From positions 36,652 through 100,651 of the IMG/VR virus record IMGVR_UViG_3300031371_000001: DNA of 64,000 bases, one strand, 5' to 3'. Position 1 is the stretch's first letter; every line of letters starts with the position of its first letter. A model generated the notes under the pieces. It made no database searches, was not told the origin of the DNA, and was given only the letters and a program-made list of their open reading frames with translations. Both the position numbers and the translations under genes were made by a program. Of this stretch, positions 36,153 through 43,417 are shown piece after piece. This DNA comes from a virus.

Positions 36153-37636
36153 ATCAACCCGATCTCCCGACGCTTCTTCCTCTTGCGAACTGTCGAGGCA
36201 CGATAAGCAAGATCGAAGGCGTCAAACCAATCCTTCGTTGAAGTATTGGGGAACTTGACGAATTTTTCAATCAGGTCTTGAAAGTGATCGAGGAACACGA
36301 CACGCCCCGACTCGAAAAGTGGGGTCAACCTCCAAGCACGCGACACCTTGTCCGTTCCGGTGTGCAAGCCAAAGACGGGGACTGAACGATCGGCATCTTG
36401 GAGGTTTTGCAGTTGCGCCTCCTGATAACTGTTCGTCTCGATCCCGATCCGGCTTGCGTCCCATTCCTTCCAAGCATCTATGATTCGCTTCGTTTGAGCG
36501 GAGAAACGAAGCTTCCCTTCAAAGTAATCGACAACGTAATAAGTCGAGGCTTTCCTATCAAACCCTAGAACGATGATCGAGAAGTTGTCCGATTCTTCCT
36601 TTTGCTTGATCGCGAGATCGACCCCAACGAAGTATTCGAGGTCCCGGGGCAGTTCGTCCCGTCGACAGGTTCGGCAATCGTCATAACTGAAGATTTCGCC
36701 CTTCATCGCTTCAACGTCATTCAACATTTGGGCGGCAAAGATAATGTTTCCCATCTTTGCGCGGCGCTTCAATAGTTCTTCAGTCGAGAACTTTTCCTCC
36801 CAAGCCGAGCGGCCCTTCACGTCCGCCTTCCCTTCTTCATTTATCAACGCCGGCAAGTGATAGACGGCGCCCTTCATTTCGCCGTCGATCAAGTGACCAT
36901 ATAGATCCGCGAAGTGGTATCGAGTCCCGATAACGGCCATTTCTCCCCTATGTTCGAAATCACCGGACGGGGGTTCGAGGCAAGGAAGAAGGACTTTGTA
37001 ATACCAAGTCTCGACGTTCTTTCGCTGTCGCTCCGTCTTGGCGTTCTTTTCGTCAACCAAGTCGTCCCCGATTATCAAATCAAAGTGTCGTGAAACGATC
37101 GTTCCTTCGACTCCAACGGTTTCGATCGTGGATTCCTTCAACGCCTTCGTCCGCTGTCGAACAGTGATCGAAGCCGAACCCCATTCGTCATTTCCAACGA
37201 AGTTCCCGAAGAAGTATCGGAACCGCTCGTTTTGTTCAAGGTGCATCTTGATAGCGTTTAACATCCCCTTTGCGTTTTCTGCCGTCTTGCTCGAAAGGAG
37301 GATCCGGATGTCTTCCGGCCGCTTGATCAAAAGGTGAATCGTCTTGACGATCGTTGCAATGATCGTCTTGCCGAATCCGCGCGGCGCAAGGATCAGGTAT
37401 TCGCCTCCAACGTGCTTGAATTGAAATTGCGCGATCTGCAAATGATGCGGCGCAACGTCGTATCCAAGAATCCGCGCCAAGATGTCAACACGGTTCTTCT
37501 CAATCACGAGCTTTCGGATCCACGCGCGGCGCATCCCACGCGCGACGTCGAGACGTTCGACAAGTTCATCCCTGTTCAACTTGTCGAAGTTGCGCGGTAT
37601 CAGTTCAGGAAGGACTAGTTCCGGCGCCGAAGACAC
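36149..37636 (-). CDS. Terminase large subunit
   Basis: 495 residues, GTG start behind GGAGGTCGCC. ATPase: Walker A APRGFGKT (84-91), motif around RILLSSKTAENAKG, Walker B DLIIGDD (186-192). Nuclease (RNase H fold): FVGVDLAIKQ, RIGIETN, and WFDAFDLAYRAS near the end, giving the acidic triad. It packages DNA into the prohead and cuts it. Length is normal for the family. Confidence 0.93.
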   Translation of the reverse strand: MSSAPELVLPELIPRNFDKLNRDELVERLDVARGMRRAWIRKLVIEKNRVDILARILGYDVAPHHLQIAQFQFKHVGGEYLILAPRGFGKTIIATIVKTIHLLIKRPEDIRILLSSKTAENAKGMLNAIKMHLEQNERFRYFFGNFVGNDEWGSASITVRQRTKALKESTIETVGVEGTIVSRHFDLIIGDDLVDEKNAKTERQRKNVETWYYKVLLPCLEPPSGDFEHRGEMAVIGTRYHFADLYGHLIDGEMKGAVYHLPALINEEGKADVKGRSAWEEKFSTEELLKRRAKMGNIIFAAQMLNDVEAMKGEIFSYDDCRTCRRDELPRDLEYFVGVDLAIKQKEESDNFSIIVLGFDRKASTYYVVDYFEGKLRFSAQTKRIIDAWKEWDASRIGIETNSYQEAQLQNLQDADRSVPVFGLHTGTDKVSRAWRLTPLFESGRVVFLDHFQDLIEKFVKFPNTSTKDWFDAFDLAYRASTVRKRKKRREIGLI

Positions 37637-37650
37637 GGCGACCTCCGGTC

Positions 37651-38013
37651 CTAGTTACCGAAGGCCCGTTCCGGAACGGCTCCCGCGGCGAAGACGGAAA
37701 CCTTCGTCACTCCACCGGAGAAGTTGCGGACGGCAACCACGACATCGCCGCCGTAAACGTTCACTTCGTAAAGCGTCGTTTCGGTAGCCCCCGCTTGTGT
37801 CCAAACGGAATAGCTGTTCCCGTCAGCGTCAACTTGATACAGTTCGAGGTCCGCAGTTCCAGCCCCCGGCGTTGCATGATCCGTGTCGATCTTCAGGAGG
37901 ATCTTCTCGTAACCGCGGCAACGGAGCTTGTTGACGGTAGCAGGGAAACCGGCGGGGTCCGCCGCTACTTCGTTCCGGTGATTGACGAATCCCGGAAGGT
38001 GTCCAAGGGACAT
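37651..38013 (-). CDS. Small beta-rich protein, possible head accessory
   Basis: 120 residues, rich in short strands (YEKILLKIDTDHATPG, DLELYQVDADGNSYSVWT, VYGGDVVVAVRNFSGG). It looks like a small beta-sandwich such as a decoration or fibre protein. Located between the packaging genes; no family recognised. Confidence 0.6.
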   Translation of the reverse strand: MSLGHLPGFVNHRNEVAADPAGFPATVNKLRCRGYEKILLKIDTDHATPGAGTADLELYQVDADGNSYSVWTQAGATETTLYEVNVYGGDVVVAVRNFSGGVTKVSVFAAGAVPERAFGN

Positions 38014-38025
38014 CGAACGCGCCCC

Positions 38026-38349
38026 TTATTCAGTCGCGATCCAGCGAATCTGAACACCCGAAATGTTCATGTCGGTATCCGCGCCGATCGTGAACTTGCC
38101 GGCGGGGTCTGTTCCGAAGGTGATCCCGTTCGACGTGACCATTCTGGCAGTCACGACGCCGGCGCCGTCGTCCGTGATCTTGTAGCCCGAAGCGGCCAGC
38201 ATGGAAGCGAAGGCTTCCATTGAACAATGCGAGGTCCCGGAAACGTCCCGGACAAGCTTGACGTGCTTGGGGGTGAACCCAACTTCCACTTCGATCGCGG
38301 CCCCGGTTCCTGCAACGGCTCCCGCCTTGGTTCTTGCGGCTCCCGACAT
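38026..38349 (-). CDS. Small beta-rich protein, unknown
   Basis: 107 residues with GGAGGTAAACC before the ATG. Predicted beta-strands (AIEVEVGFTPKHVKLVRDVS, ITFGTDPAGKFTIGADT). Similar proteins appear beside terminase genes in environmental phages as decoration or fibre-tip proteins, but nothing specific is visible here. Confidence 0.6.
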   Translation of the reverse strand: MSGAARTKAGAVAGTGAAIEVEVGFTPKHVKLVRDVSGTSHCSMEAFASMLAASGYKITDDGAGVVTARMVTSNGITFGTDPAGKFTIGADTDMNISGVQIRWIATE

Positions 38350-38426
38350 GGTTTACCTCCGTGAAAGGACTTTCGTTCAATAAGCTAATAGGTAGCAGAT
38401 AAGGTCCGCCCTGTCCAGCCCCGCGG

Positions 38427-39176
38427 CTATCCGTCAAGCAACGCCTCAATGTCATCACGCTCCGGGCGTTTCGACTCCCGGCGTTTCTTCCTGACGGCTT
38501 TCCCGCCGGCGGCCTTTGCGGCGCCGCCCTTCGCAAATCCGGGGCGCCCTTTCCCTTCGACGCTCCGGGCACCTACGCCTTCGGGTTTCGTCGTCGGCTC
38601 CGGAGCCTCGAACGAATCGACTTCGATCAAGTCAGCTTCGATCACGGACTCCGCTTCAACGTCGAGAATATCACCGTCCCCCGTGCTTCCGACAAGGCGG
38701 CGCATTGCGTCGACTTCATGAATGATAGAAGCGCGGAGGGAAGGGCTATCGAGTTGCGCGACAACGTGCGCGTGAAGGTGCTTCACCGTCTTTGTCGGAG
38801 AAACAATCACTCCCATTTCCTGACCTCTTGCGATCGACTTGTCCAGCATTTCGCCGGCAGTCTTCAAAGCGGTTACAGCCGCTCCGAAGCTTCGCGCCCG
38901 GACAGCCATCCTTCGAACCCTGATCAGGTCCGAAATGATCCGCCTCATTTGGATCAGGTATTCGGCGTAAACCTCCTCCACTTTCAGGGTAGAGATCCTC
39001 CGTCCTTCTTCGGAGATCGCTTCTTCTTTCAAGGCGAGATATCGATCGAGTCGCAAGCCTAGAAACTCGGCGGCGGCTTCGTCGCCGGTCCCTTCATAGA
39101 TCATCCGGAGAACGCGCGCCCGATTCAAGCGCGCTTCGATCTCGGCTTCGGTCGTCTTCTCGATCGCTTTCGTCAT
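38427..39176 (-). CDS. Putative small terminase / DNA-binding protein
   Basis: 249 residues. The N-terminal 60 residues are helical with a helix-turn-helix feel (VLRMIYEGTGDEAAAEFLGL). A long amphipathic central region suited to oligomerisation follows (YAEYLIQMRRIISDLIRVRR), and the last 60 residues are a basic, Gly/Lys-rich tail (KAAGGKAVRKKRRESKRPER). Size, architecture and position two genes before the large terminase fit a small terminase subunit. The sequence itself does not prove it. Confidence 0.5.
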   Translation of the reverse strand: MTKAIEKTTEAEIEARLNRARVLRMIYEGTGDEAAAEFLGLRLDRYLALKEEAISEEGRRISTLKVEEVYAEYLIQMRRIISDLIRVRRMAVRARSFGAAVTALKTAGEMLDKSIARGQEMGVIVSPTKTVKHLHAHVVAQLDSPSLRASIIHEVDAMRRLVGSTGDGDILDVEAESVIEADLIEVDSFEAPEPTTKPEGVGARSVEGKGRPGFAKGGAAKAAGGKAVRKKRRESKRPERDDIEALLDG

Positions 39177-39204
39177 TGCTTCATCTTACCATGCGAAAAT
39201 TCAG

Positions 39205-39276
39205 AAGGGGAATCGGGACTCGAACCCGAAACATCCGGCTCCAAAGGCCGGCGTTCTGCCATTGAACTATTCCCCT
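39205..39276 (-). tRNA. tRNA-Gln (anticodon TTG)
   Basis: 72 bases. Acceptor AGGGGAA/TTCCCCT, D-arm GTTC..GAAC, anticodon stem CCGGC/GCCGG around loop CTTTGGA (anticodon TTG at 39244-39242), T-arm TCGGG TTCGAGT CCCGA. CCA is not encoded. It should read CAA codons. Confidence 0.88.
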
Positions 39277-39277
39277 A

Positions 39278-39487
39278 TCATCCGATCTGCGTTGCCGGGA
39301 TCTTCTCCCCGTTCTTGACGATCCAGTTAGAAAGATCCGCAAGCTTGTTCGGCGCAATGTCCTTCCCAAGCCGCGAGTTGATCTTATCGGCCGCCTTGCG
39401 TTCGACAAGATACAACGTGCCTCCAATGATGAACGGGACCTTCGACGGATCGCGGATTGCTTCTTCACGAGTCCTTCGCTTCTTCAT
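39278..39487 (-). CDS. 69-residue protein with the KNG domain
   Basis: Small protein between the two tRNA genes. It begins with a basic stretch (MKKRRTREEAIRDPSK), then has GGTLYLVERKAADKINSRL and LSNWIVKNGEKIPATQIG. This second part matches the C-terminus of the 254-residue protein at 44833-45597 and the 68-residue protein at 56686-56892 (pattern: GG..(Y/W)L, A.KI..RL, L...V.KNG..I). It is therefore one of three members of a phage-encoded small domain family of unknown role. Its location outside the structural genes suggests a regulatory or host-directed function. Confidence 0.7.
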   Translation of the reverse strand: MKKRRTREEAIRDPSKVPFIIGGTLYLVERKAADKINSRLGKDIAPNKLADLSNWIVKNGEKIPATQIG

Positions 39488-39511
39488 TCACGCCGCCTTT
39501 GAAATTGCAGG

Positions 39512-39577
39512 GACGCCCAACCTTCACCTTCCCGCTTGCGTATTTGAAGACGCCCAACCTTCACCTTCCCGCTTGCG
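39512..39577. repeat. 29-bp direct repeat beside tRNA-Glu
   Basis: Two identical 29-base copies (39512-39540 and 39549-39577, both beginning GACGCCCAACCTTCACC) separated by 8 bases, with a TTGAA sequence before each. The interval between the two tRNA-linked genes holds no other gene. Confidence 0.85.
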
Positions 39578-39585
39578 CCCCCTAG

Positions 39586-39657
39586 TGACCCTGACGGAAT
39601 TTGAATCCGTATTGCCGGCTTGAAAGGCCAGTGTCCTAACCGTTAGACGACAGGGCC
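39586..39657 (-). tRNA. tRNA-Glu (anticodon TTC)
   Basis: 72 bases. Acceptor GGCCCTG/CAGGGTC (one G-U), D-arm typical, anticodon stem CTGGC/GCCGG (one G-U) around loop CTTTCAA, anticodon TTC; T-arm ACGGA TTCAAAT TCCGT. CCA is not encoded. It reads GAA codons. Confidence 0.88.
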
Positions 39658-39662
39658 ATTGA

Positions 39663-40178
39663 TTACAACCTCGACAGCTTCGCCTCCCTGTCCAAATCAC
39701 CCTCCGGAACGATCGTCAATGCAACGTCGATCTCCGGGGGAGGAAGTGGATTGAACGAAAGCGCCGCCTCGAACAATGCCAGCCCACGGCCCAACCCACG
39801 CGACAGCTTGAAGATCCCGAACCCCTCGATCTTCAGATCAGCCCCGATCAATGTCGCCTCCTTCCGCGTCACGGTCAAGGGAATGTCCTCGATTCCGCAA
39901 GCGTGTTGAAGGCGATCGATGGCCCTTCGAGCATTGGCCAGGGACGCCGGCACGGAGGAAACTCGAAATTCGCCTTCTAAGCGCCTGAAGCGTCCGGGCA
40001 TATGAGGGTCCGTCCCGGGTGGAAAAATGGCCCTGACGCCCGCGTGAAGCGTTTTCAGGGACGCCTCCAACGCCTCCCTTGCTCCGGGGGTCAACGGGAC
40101 GGCGTTTACGGGGACGACGCGCGCCCGCCACGGATCCTCCTTCAGGTCAAACGGGCGCCTTTTTCGTCTTGCTGGCAT
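39663..40178 (-). CDS. Basic protein of unknown function at the head of the late block
   Basis: 171 residues from the ATG at 40178 (AAGTAAG in front; a longer frame runs into the upstream terminator). Basic N-terminus PARRKRRPFD, then GAREALEASLKTLHAGVRAI, a helix with ANARRAIDRLQHA, and a strand-rich C-terminal half ending IDVALTIVPEGDLDREAK. No family recognised. As the first gene after the terminator at 40211 it may be the start of the leftward late unit, ahead of the tRNAs. Confidence 0.6.
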   Translation of the reverse strand: MPARRKRRPFDLKEDPWRARVVPVNAVPLTPGAREALEASLKTLHAGVRAIFPPGTDPHMPGRFRRLEGEFRVSSVPASLANARRAIDRLQHACGIEDIPLTVTRKEATLIGADLKIEGFGIFKLSRGLGRGLALFEAALSFNPLPPPEIDVALTIVPEGDLDREAKLSRL

Positions 40179-40210
40179 CTTACTTGATATTATGGAAAAC
40201 GCCCCCGTCC

Positions 40211-40254
40211 CATAAACGAACGCCCCGGGCGGGGTGGCAGGACCGCCCGGGGCG
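40211..40254 (-). terminator. Strong rho-independent terminator
   Basis: Perfect 12-base stem CGCCCCGGGCGG (40221-40232) / CCGCCCGGGGCG (40243-40254), followed on the minus strand by TTCGTTTATG. It lies just downstream of the gene at 40279-41658 and separates this accessory unit from the late block. Confidence 0.8.
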
Positions 40255-40278
40255 CCGCAACGGGGGAACAACGGGGAA

Positions 40279-41658
40279 TCAGTCGAGGATCGTGATCTTC
40301 TTCCGCCCCTTCAGGACGACGAAGATCCGTCCGTTTATCTTCGTCCAACCGACCGTTCCGGACACCTTCACGCGAAGCCCGATCGGGGACCTCTTGAGAG
40401 TCGCCTCCGAATAGTCGAATCCGTAATCCTTCACGACAACCCTCCAGCCGTTATCGGCCTCGATCTTCACCTTCTGGAAAGAGTTGTAACGGGGCCGCTC
40501 CACGAACTCGGTTGCGTCGATCGTCCCCTCGAACTCGATCTTGTCGTCCACGGCCGGCGCCGGCGCCGTGTCCACCTTCGGCGCCTCCTTCTTCGCAGTC
40601 TCGCGATCAAGCGCCGTCTTGATCGACTCGATCCACCGGGCCGACATATGCCAGCCCTTGACGATCGCGTTCTTCGAGTTCTTCCAGAAAGTCCGACCGT
40701 CCTCCTCCGCGTTCGCCATGATCTGAAGCATCGCCCAACGCTCCGGGGTTCCGCAAACCTCCAACGCCCGCACGTCGGCCGCCGTGTCCCTGGCGATCTT
40801 CCTGGCGACTCGCCTCCAAGTGGCATCGAAGCCAACCCGCTTGATCGCCGTGAAGATACCGTCAACAACCTTGTCCGTGTAGGCGGCGCCCGAACGAATC
40901 GCCGGGATTCCCCGCTTCGCGTCCTCGATCATTTTCGAGGTCACGCAAGGGGGGATCGCATCCGTGTCCGAAGCGTCCTCGATAAGCGCGCGGAAGGTGT
41001 ATCCCCAACCGGACCCGGAATCGAGCAAGTCGTCAAGTTTCTTGTTCACTGAAACGATCTTGCGCGTGACGTAGGCCGCCCGCTTCATCGCCTTCGCCAC
41101 GGCCGCCGCGTCCTCCGGATCCGGGTAAACGGCGTCAACGTAATTCACGATGCACTCGCAACCCACAAGGAGGGTTAATTTCTTCGAGTCGCAAACGAGC
41201 GGGTAGAAGTAGCGCACGGGCCGGTGTCCGCAAAGCCGGCAGATCCCGGGGTCGCCGCCGTCCCCGAACTTCACCTCCGCGTCCGGGCCGGCAACCTCCT
41301 TGAACCCTGCGATCATGATCGATGTGTACTCCTCCGGGGTGGGGCCGTAGCCGCCAAGAACGACGTAACCGCCGCGCTTCCCACGAAGGGGGCGCCAATC
41401 GTCCGCCGTCGTTCCGAGGTGGAGGAAGGTGCGCCCGATTCTGATCAGGTAGGAAAGCTTTTCGCGCGTGACGGCGATCGCCTCCTCCGTCTTCGCTCCC
41501 CTGACTTCCTCCTCCAGGGAATTGATATCGACCTTCACGCAACCCGTGTCGTTCAGGTTCTTCAGTTCCCCAAGCAATACCTCCAGAGTCACCTCCGGGA
41601 GGTCTGTTGCCTTCGGCTTGCTGAAAAGGCTTCGCGTTGTCTCGATTGCAGTTCCCAT
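40279..41658 (-). CDS. Zinc-finger and OB-fold protein, probably nucleic-acid binding
   Basis: 459 residues from the ATG at 41658, chosen because ACAACGGAGGAAATC precedes it; an upstream in-frame ATG would only add an Asn/Gly-rich leader peptide. Residues about 140-185 carry CRLCGHRP and LLVGCECIVNYV, a phage zinc-finger pattern (C..CG..x(n)..GxECI). The last 85 residues (IEFEGTIDATEFVER, VKVSGTVGWTKINGRIFVVL) look like an OB-fold. Together these suggest single-strand nucleic acid handling. It is the last gene of the unit started at 42353. Confidence 0.65.
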   Translation of the reverse strand: MGTAIETTRSLFSKPKATDLPEVTLEVLLGELKNLNDTGCVKVDINSLEEEVRGAKTEEAIAVTREKLSYLIRIGRTFLHLGTTADDWRPLRGKRGGYVVLGGYGPTPEEYTSIMIAGFKEVAGPDAEVKFGDGGDPGICRLCGHRPVRYFYPLVCDSKKLTLLVGCECIVNYVDAVYPDPEDAAAVAKAMKRAAYVTRKIVSVNKKLDDLLDSGSGWGYTFRALIEDASDTDAIPPCVTSKMIEDAKRGIPAIRSGAAYTDKVVDGIFTAIKRVGFDATWRRVARKIARDTAADVRALEVCGTPERWAMLQIMANAEEDGRTFWKNSKNAIVKGWHMSARWIESIKTALDRETAKKEAPKVDTAPAPAVDDKIEFEGTIDATEFVERPRYNSFQKVKIEADNGWRVVVKDYGFDYSEATLKRSPIGLRVKVSGTVGWTKINGRIFVVLKGRKKITILD

Positions 41659-41716
41659 GATTTCCTCCGTTGTTCCGTTTCCGTTGTTCCCGTTGTTGTT
41701 GTTCCCGTTGTTCATC

Positions 41717-42103
41717 TTAGTTGCCCCGAACCTCTGAAAGCTTGCACGGCTTGAAGAAGCGGTCCCGCTCGATCGAGGGGACGCCGTAGCCCGTGAAGGT
41801 GAGAAGGCCCAACTCGTAAAGGTCGAAGTAGCCGGCCTCCAGCCCGAAGCCGGTTCCGAGGTCCACGTAACCGAAGAAGGTACGATCGCCGTCGAATTCG
41901 GTTGCGTACCAAGTGGCGGCGGACTGGATGGAAAATAGTTTGACGAAGACGGTTGGATCCGCCGTGTCCTGCGAACGAAGGGCCGGAAGCTTCTTCGCGG
42001 AAGCCTTGTCGAGTAGCTTGTGGCGGCGCTTGCCGTCGATCCGCTTCATGAGATAGGCCAGCTTATCCGCGTCCAGATTGGCGATCATTTCGGAGTAAGT
42101 CAT
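41717..42103 (-). CDS. DUF2958-family protein
   Basis: 128 residues. The C-terminal 85 match the DUF2958 pattern: TVFVKLFSIQSAATWYATEF, FFGYVDLG, GYFDLYEL, GYGVPSIERDRFFKP. The family is common on plasmids, integrative elements and phages; its biochemical role is not known. The N-terminal 40 residues are helical and basic. It lies two bases after the KOW-like gene and is in the same transcription unit. Confidence 0.8.
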   Translation of the reverse strand: MTYSEMIANLDADKLAYLMKRIDGKRRHKLLDKASAKKLPALRSQDTADPTVFVKLFSIQSAATWYATEFDGDRTFFGYVDLGTGFGLEAGYFDLYELGLLTFTGYGVPSIERDRFFKPCKLSEVRGN

Positions 42104-42104
42104 T

Positions 42105-42311
42105 TCACGCCTCCACGGTGGAAAGGATCCGGACCCTCCAGCCCTTGCCCTTTTCGATGATCATCGGAAACCCGTCGTTGTCGAACACGTCGAACCGGAC
42201 GACTTCGCCGGCGCTCCGGAAAACTTCTCCGATCCAACCCTCAAAGGTTTCGATCCTGTCGTGCGAAACCCTAACCTTGTCTCCGACCGTGATTGCGTTG
42301 ATCCTTTTCAT
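42105..42311 (-). CDS. Small SH3/KOW-like protein
   Basis: 68 residues from the ATG at 42311, which has GGAGGGAACG in front; an ATG at 42353 coincides with the expected transcription start and would add a CAA-rich leader peptide, so it is not chosen. Sequence: ITVGDKVRVSHDRIETFEGW, then GEVFRSAGEVVRFDVFDNDG, ending GWRVRIL, a small beta-barrel like KOW or Tudor domains. First gene behind the promoter at 42360-42388. Confidence 0.7.
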   Translation of the reverse strand: MKRINAITVGDKVRVSHDRIETFEGWIGEVFRSAGEVVRFDVFDNDGFPMIIEKGKGWRVRILSTVEA

Positions 42312-42338
42312 CGTTCCCTCCGTCGTTGCCGTGTTGCT

Positions 42339-42452
42339 GTTTCCCGTTGCCATGATTAAGTTATAGCCCGATAGGTATCGGATGTCAAGCCTTAGAGTCG
42401 ATTATTTTCGGGTCCTATGTCGTTTTTTCTCTAAGTGTGCTGAAATACGGCG
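42339..42452 (-). promoter_or_regulatory. Promoter-operator element, copy 1
   Basis: Minus-strand TTGACA (42388-42383), 17-base spacer, TATAAC (42365-42360). The spacer contains the palindrome CCGATA-CC-TATCGG. Upstream of the -35 is a block GGACCCGAAAATAATCGAC that is identical in copy 2 at 58312-58436, and the similarity continues to GGCAACGGGAAAC downstream of the start point. It drives the genes 42311 to 40279. Confidence 0.8.
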
Positions 42453-42511
42453 ATTTCTCCCCATATTTCCCCTGAATTTGGTAGCTTTCGAGGCTTTCAG
42501 GAAGGAAGGAT

Positions 42512-43417
42512 CTAGACCCCGGACAGCTTGGAAAGGACGAATCGCCGGCGTTCCGGAAGGAGGGAGGCGAACCCCGGGGACGTGTCGAAGCCAAGCCCCC
42601 GACGATCCAGCGCGTCCGCAACCGCGATCGTCGTCCCGGATCCGGCGAAGGGATCAAGCACAACGTCCCCCGGCTCCGTGGCGTGTCGGATCGCGCGTTC
42701 GGGAAGCGCGACAGGGAACAACGCCGGGTGTTTCCCCCACGGTTCGAGGTTCACTTCCCACACGTCGCGCGACTCGCCTTTGATCTTCGTCCACTTGTAA
42801 CGCTTCGACTTCGAGCAAAGGAAGATCGGTTCGTGTGCATTCGCAAGGCGATCCTTCGCAGTCGTCGGCATGGGGTTTTGCTTCGTCCATTGGATCACAT
42901 TGCGGACAAGGAAGCCGGCCTTGCGAAGCGCGAAGAAGATCAGGAAGGGGATTCCAACAAGCGTCTTGCCGCCATTCGGATCATACGAATCCGCAACGTT
43001 CCAAAACAAAGTTCCGTCGTCCCGGAGGACGCGGCGAAGTTCAACGAAGATTTCGAGACAATGCCGCACGTAATCGCCGGTCTTCTTCTCCGTTCCAAGC
43101 GCGCCGTTCCAAGCGCCGCACTTCTGACACGTCGCCTCCGAAATGAACCCGCGTTGAATTCCCGCCTTCGTTGCTCCGACCTTCGCGTTCCCAATCGACA
43201 ACCCCCCGCTTGTCGTCAACCGCTTGTTCCAAATCCAGTTGTGATCACAATCCGGATCGTCGTCCCAAATCGTCAGTTGCGTTTTGTCGTAAGTGCGTTT
43301 TCGGAAGTAAGGCGGCGATGTGAAGATCGTCTGAATGCAACCGTCCGGAATCCGGGACAGACAATCCCGAACTTCTCCGACGTGATAACCGGGAACCTCG
43401 AACGGACCTAGTTTCAC
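42512..43417 (-). CDS. DNA methyltransferase (adenine-N6 or cytosine-N4)
   Basis: 301 residues from the GTG at 43417, which overlaps the ParB-like stop as GTGA; a TTG at 43432 is an alternative. Catalytic motif TSPPYF (motif IV) lies near residue 35 and the AdoMet-binding motif VVLDPFAGSGT near the C-terminus, the beta-class order. The middle holds CQKCGAW and the phrase WTKQNPMPTTAKDRL-ANAHE typical of these enzymes. It probably modifies phage DNA against host restriction. Target site is unknown. Coupled to a ParB-like gene, a pairing found elsewhere as a fusion. Confidence 0.88.
   Translation of the reverse strand: MKLGPFEVPGYHVGEVRDCLSRIPDGCIQTIFTSPPYFRKRTYDKTQLTIWDDDPDCDHNWIWNKRLTTSGGLSIGNAKVGATKAGIQRGFISEATCQKCGAWNGALGTEKKTGDYVRHCLEIFVELRRVLRDDGTLFWNVADSYDPNGGKTLVGIPFLIFFALRKAGFLVRNVIQWTKQNPMPTTAKDRLANAHEPIFLCSKSKRYKWTKIKGESRDVWEVNLEPWGKHPALFPVALPERAIRHATEPGDVVLDPFAGSGTTIAVADALDRRGLGFDTSPGFASLLPERRRFVLSKLSGV

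Noticed and set aside
39277-39468. A longer minus-strand frame across tRNA-Gln
   Set aside because: It overlaps the tRNA and the better-supported 69-residue gene; no ribosome binding site.
41659-41715. Asn/Gly-rich N-terminal peptide (MNNGNNNNGNN...) of the zinc/OB-fold protein
   Set aside because: It is more likely untranslated leader: GGAGGAAATC stands right before the ATG at 41658.
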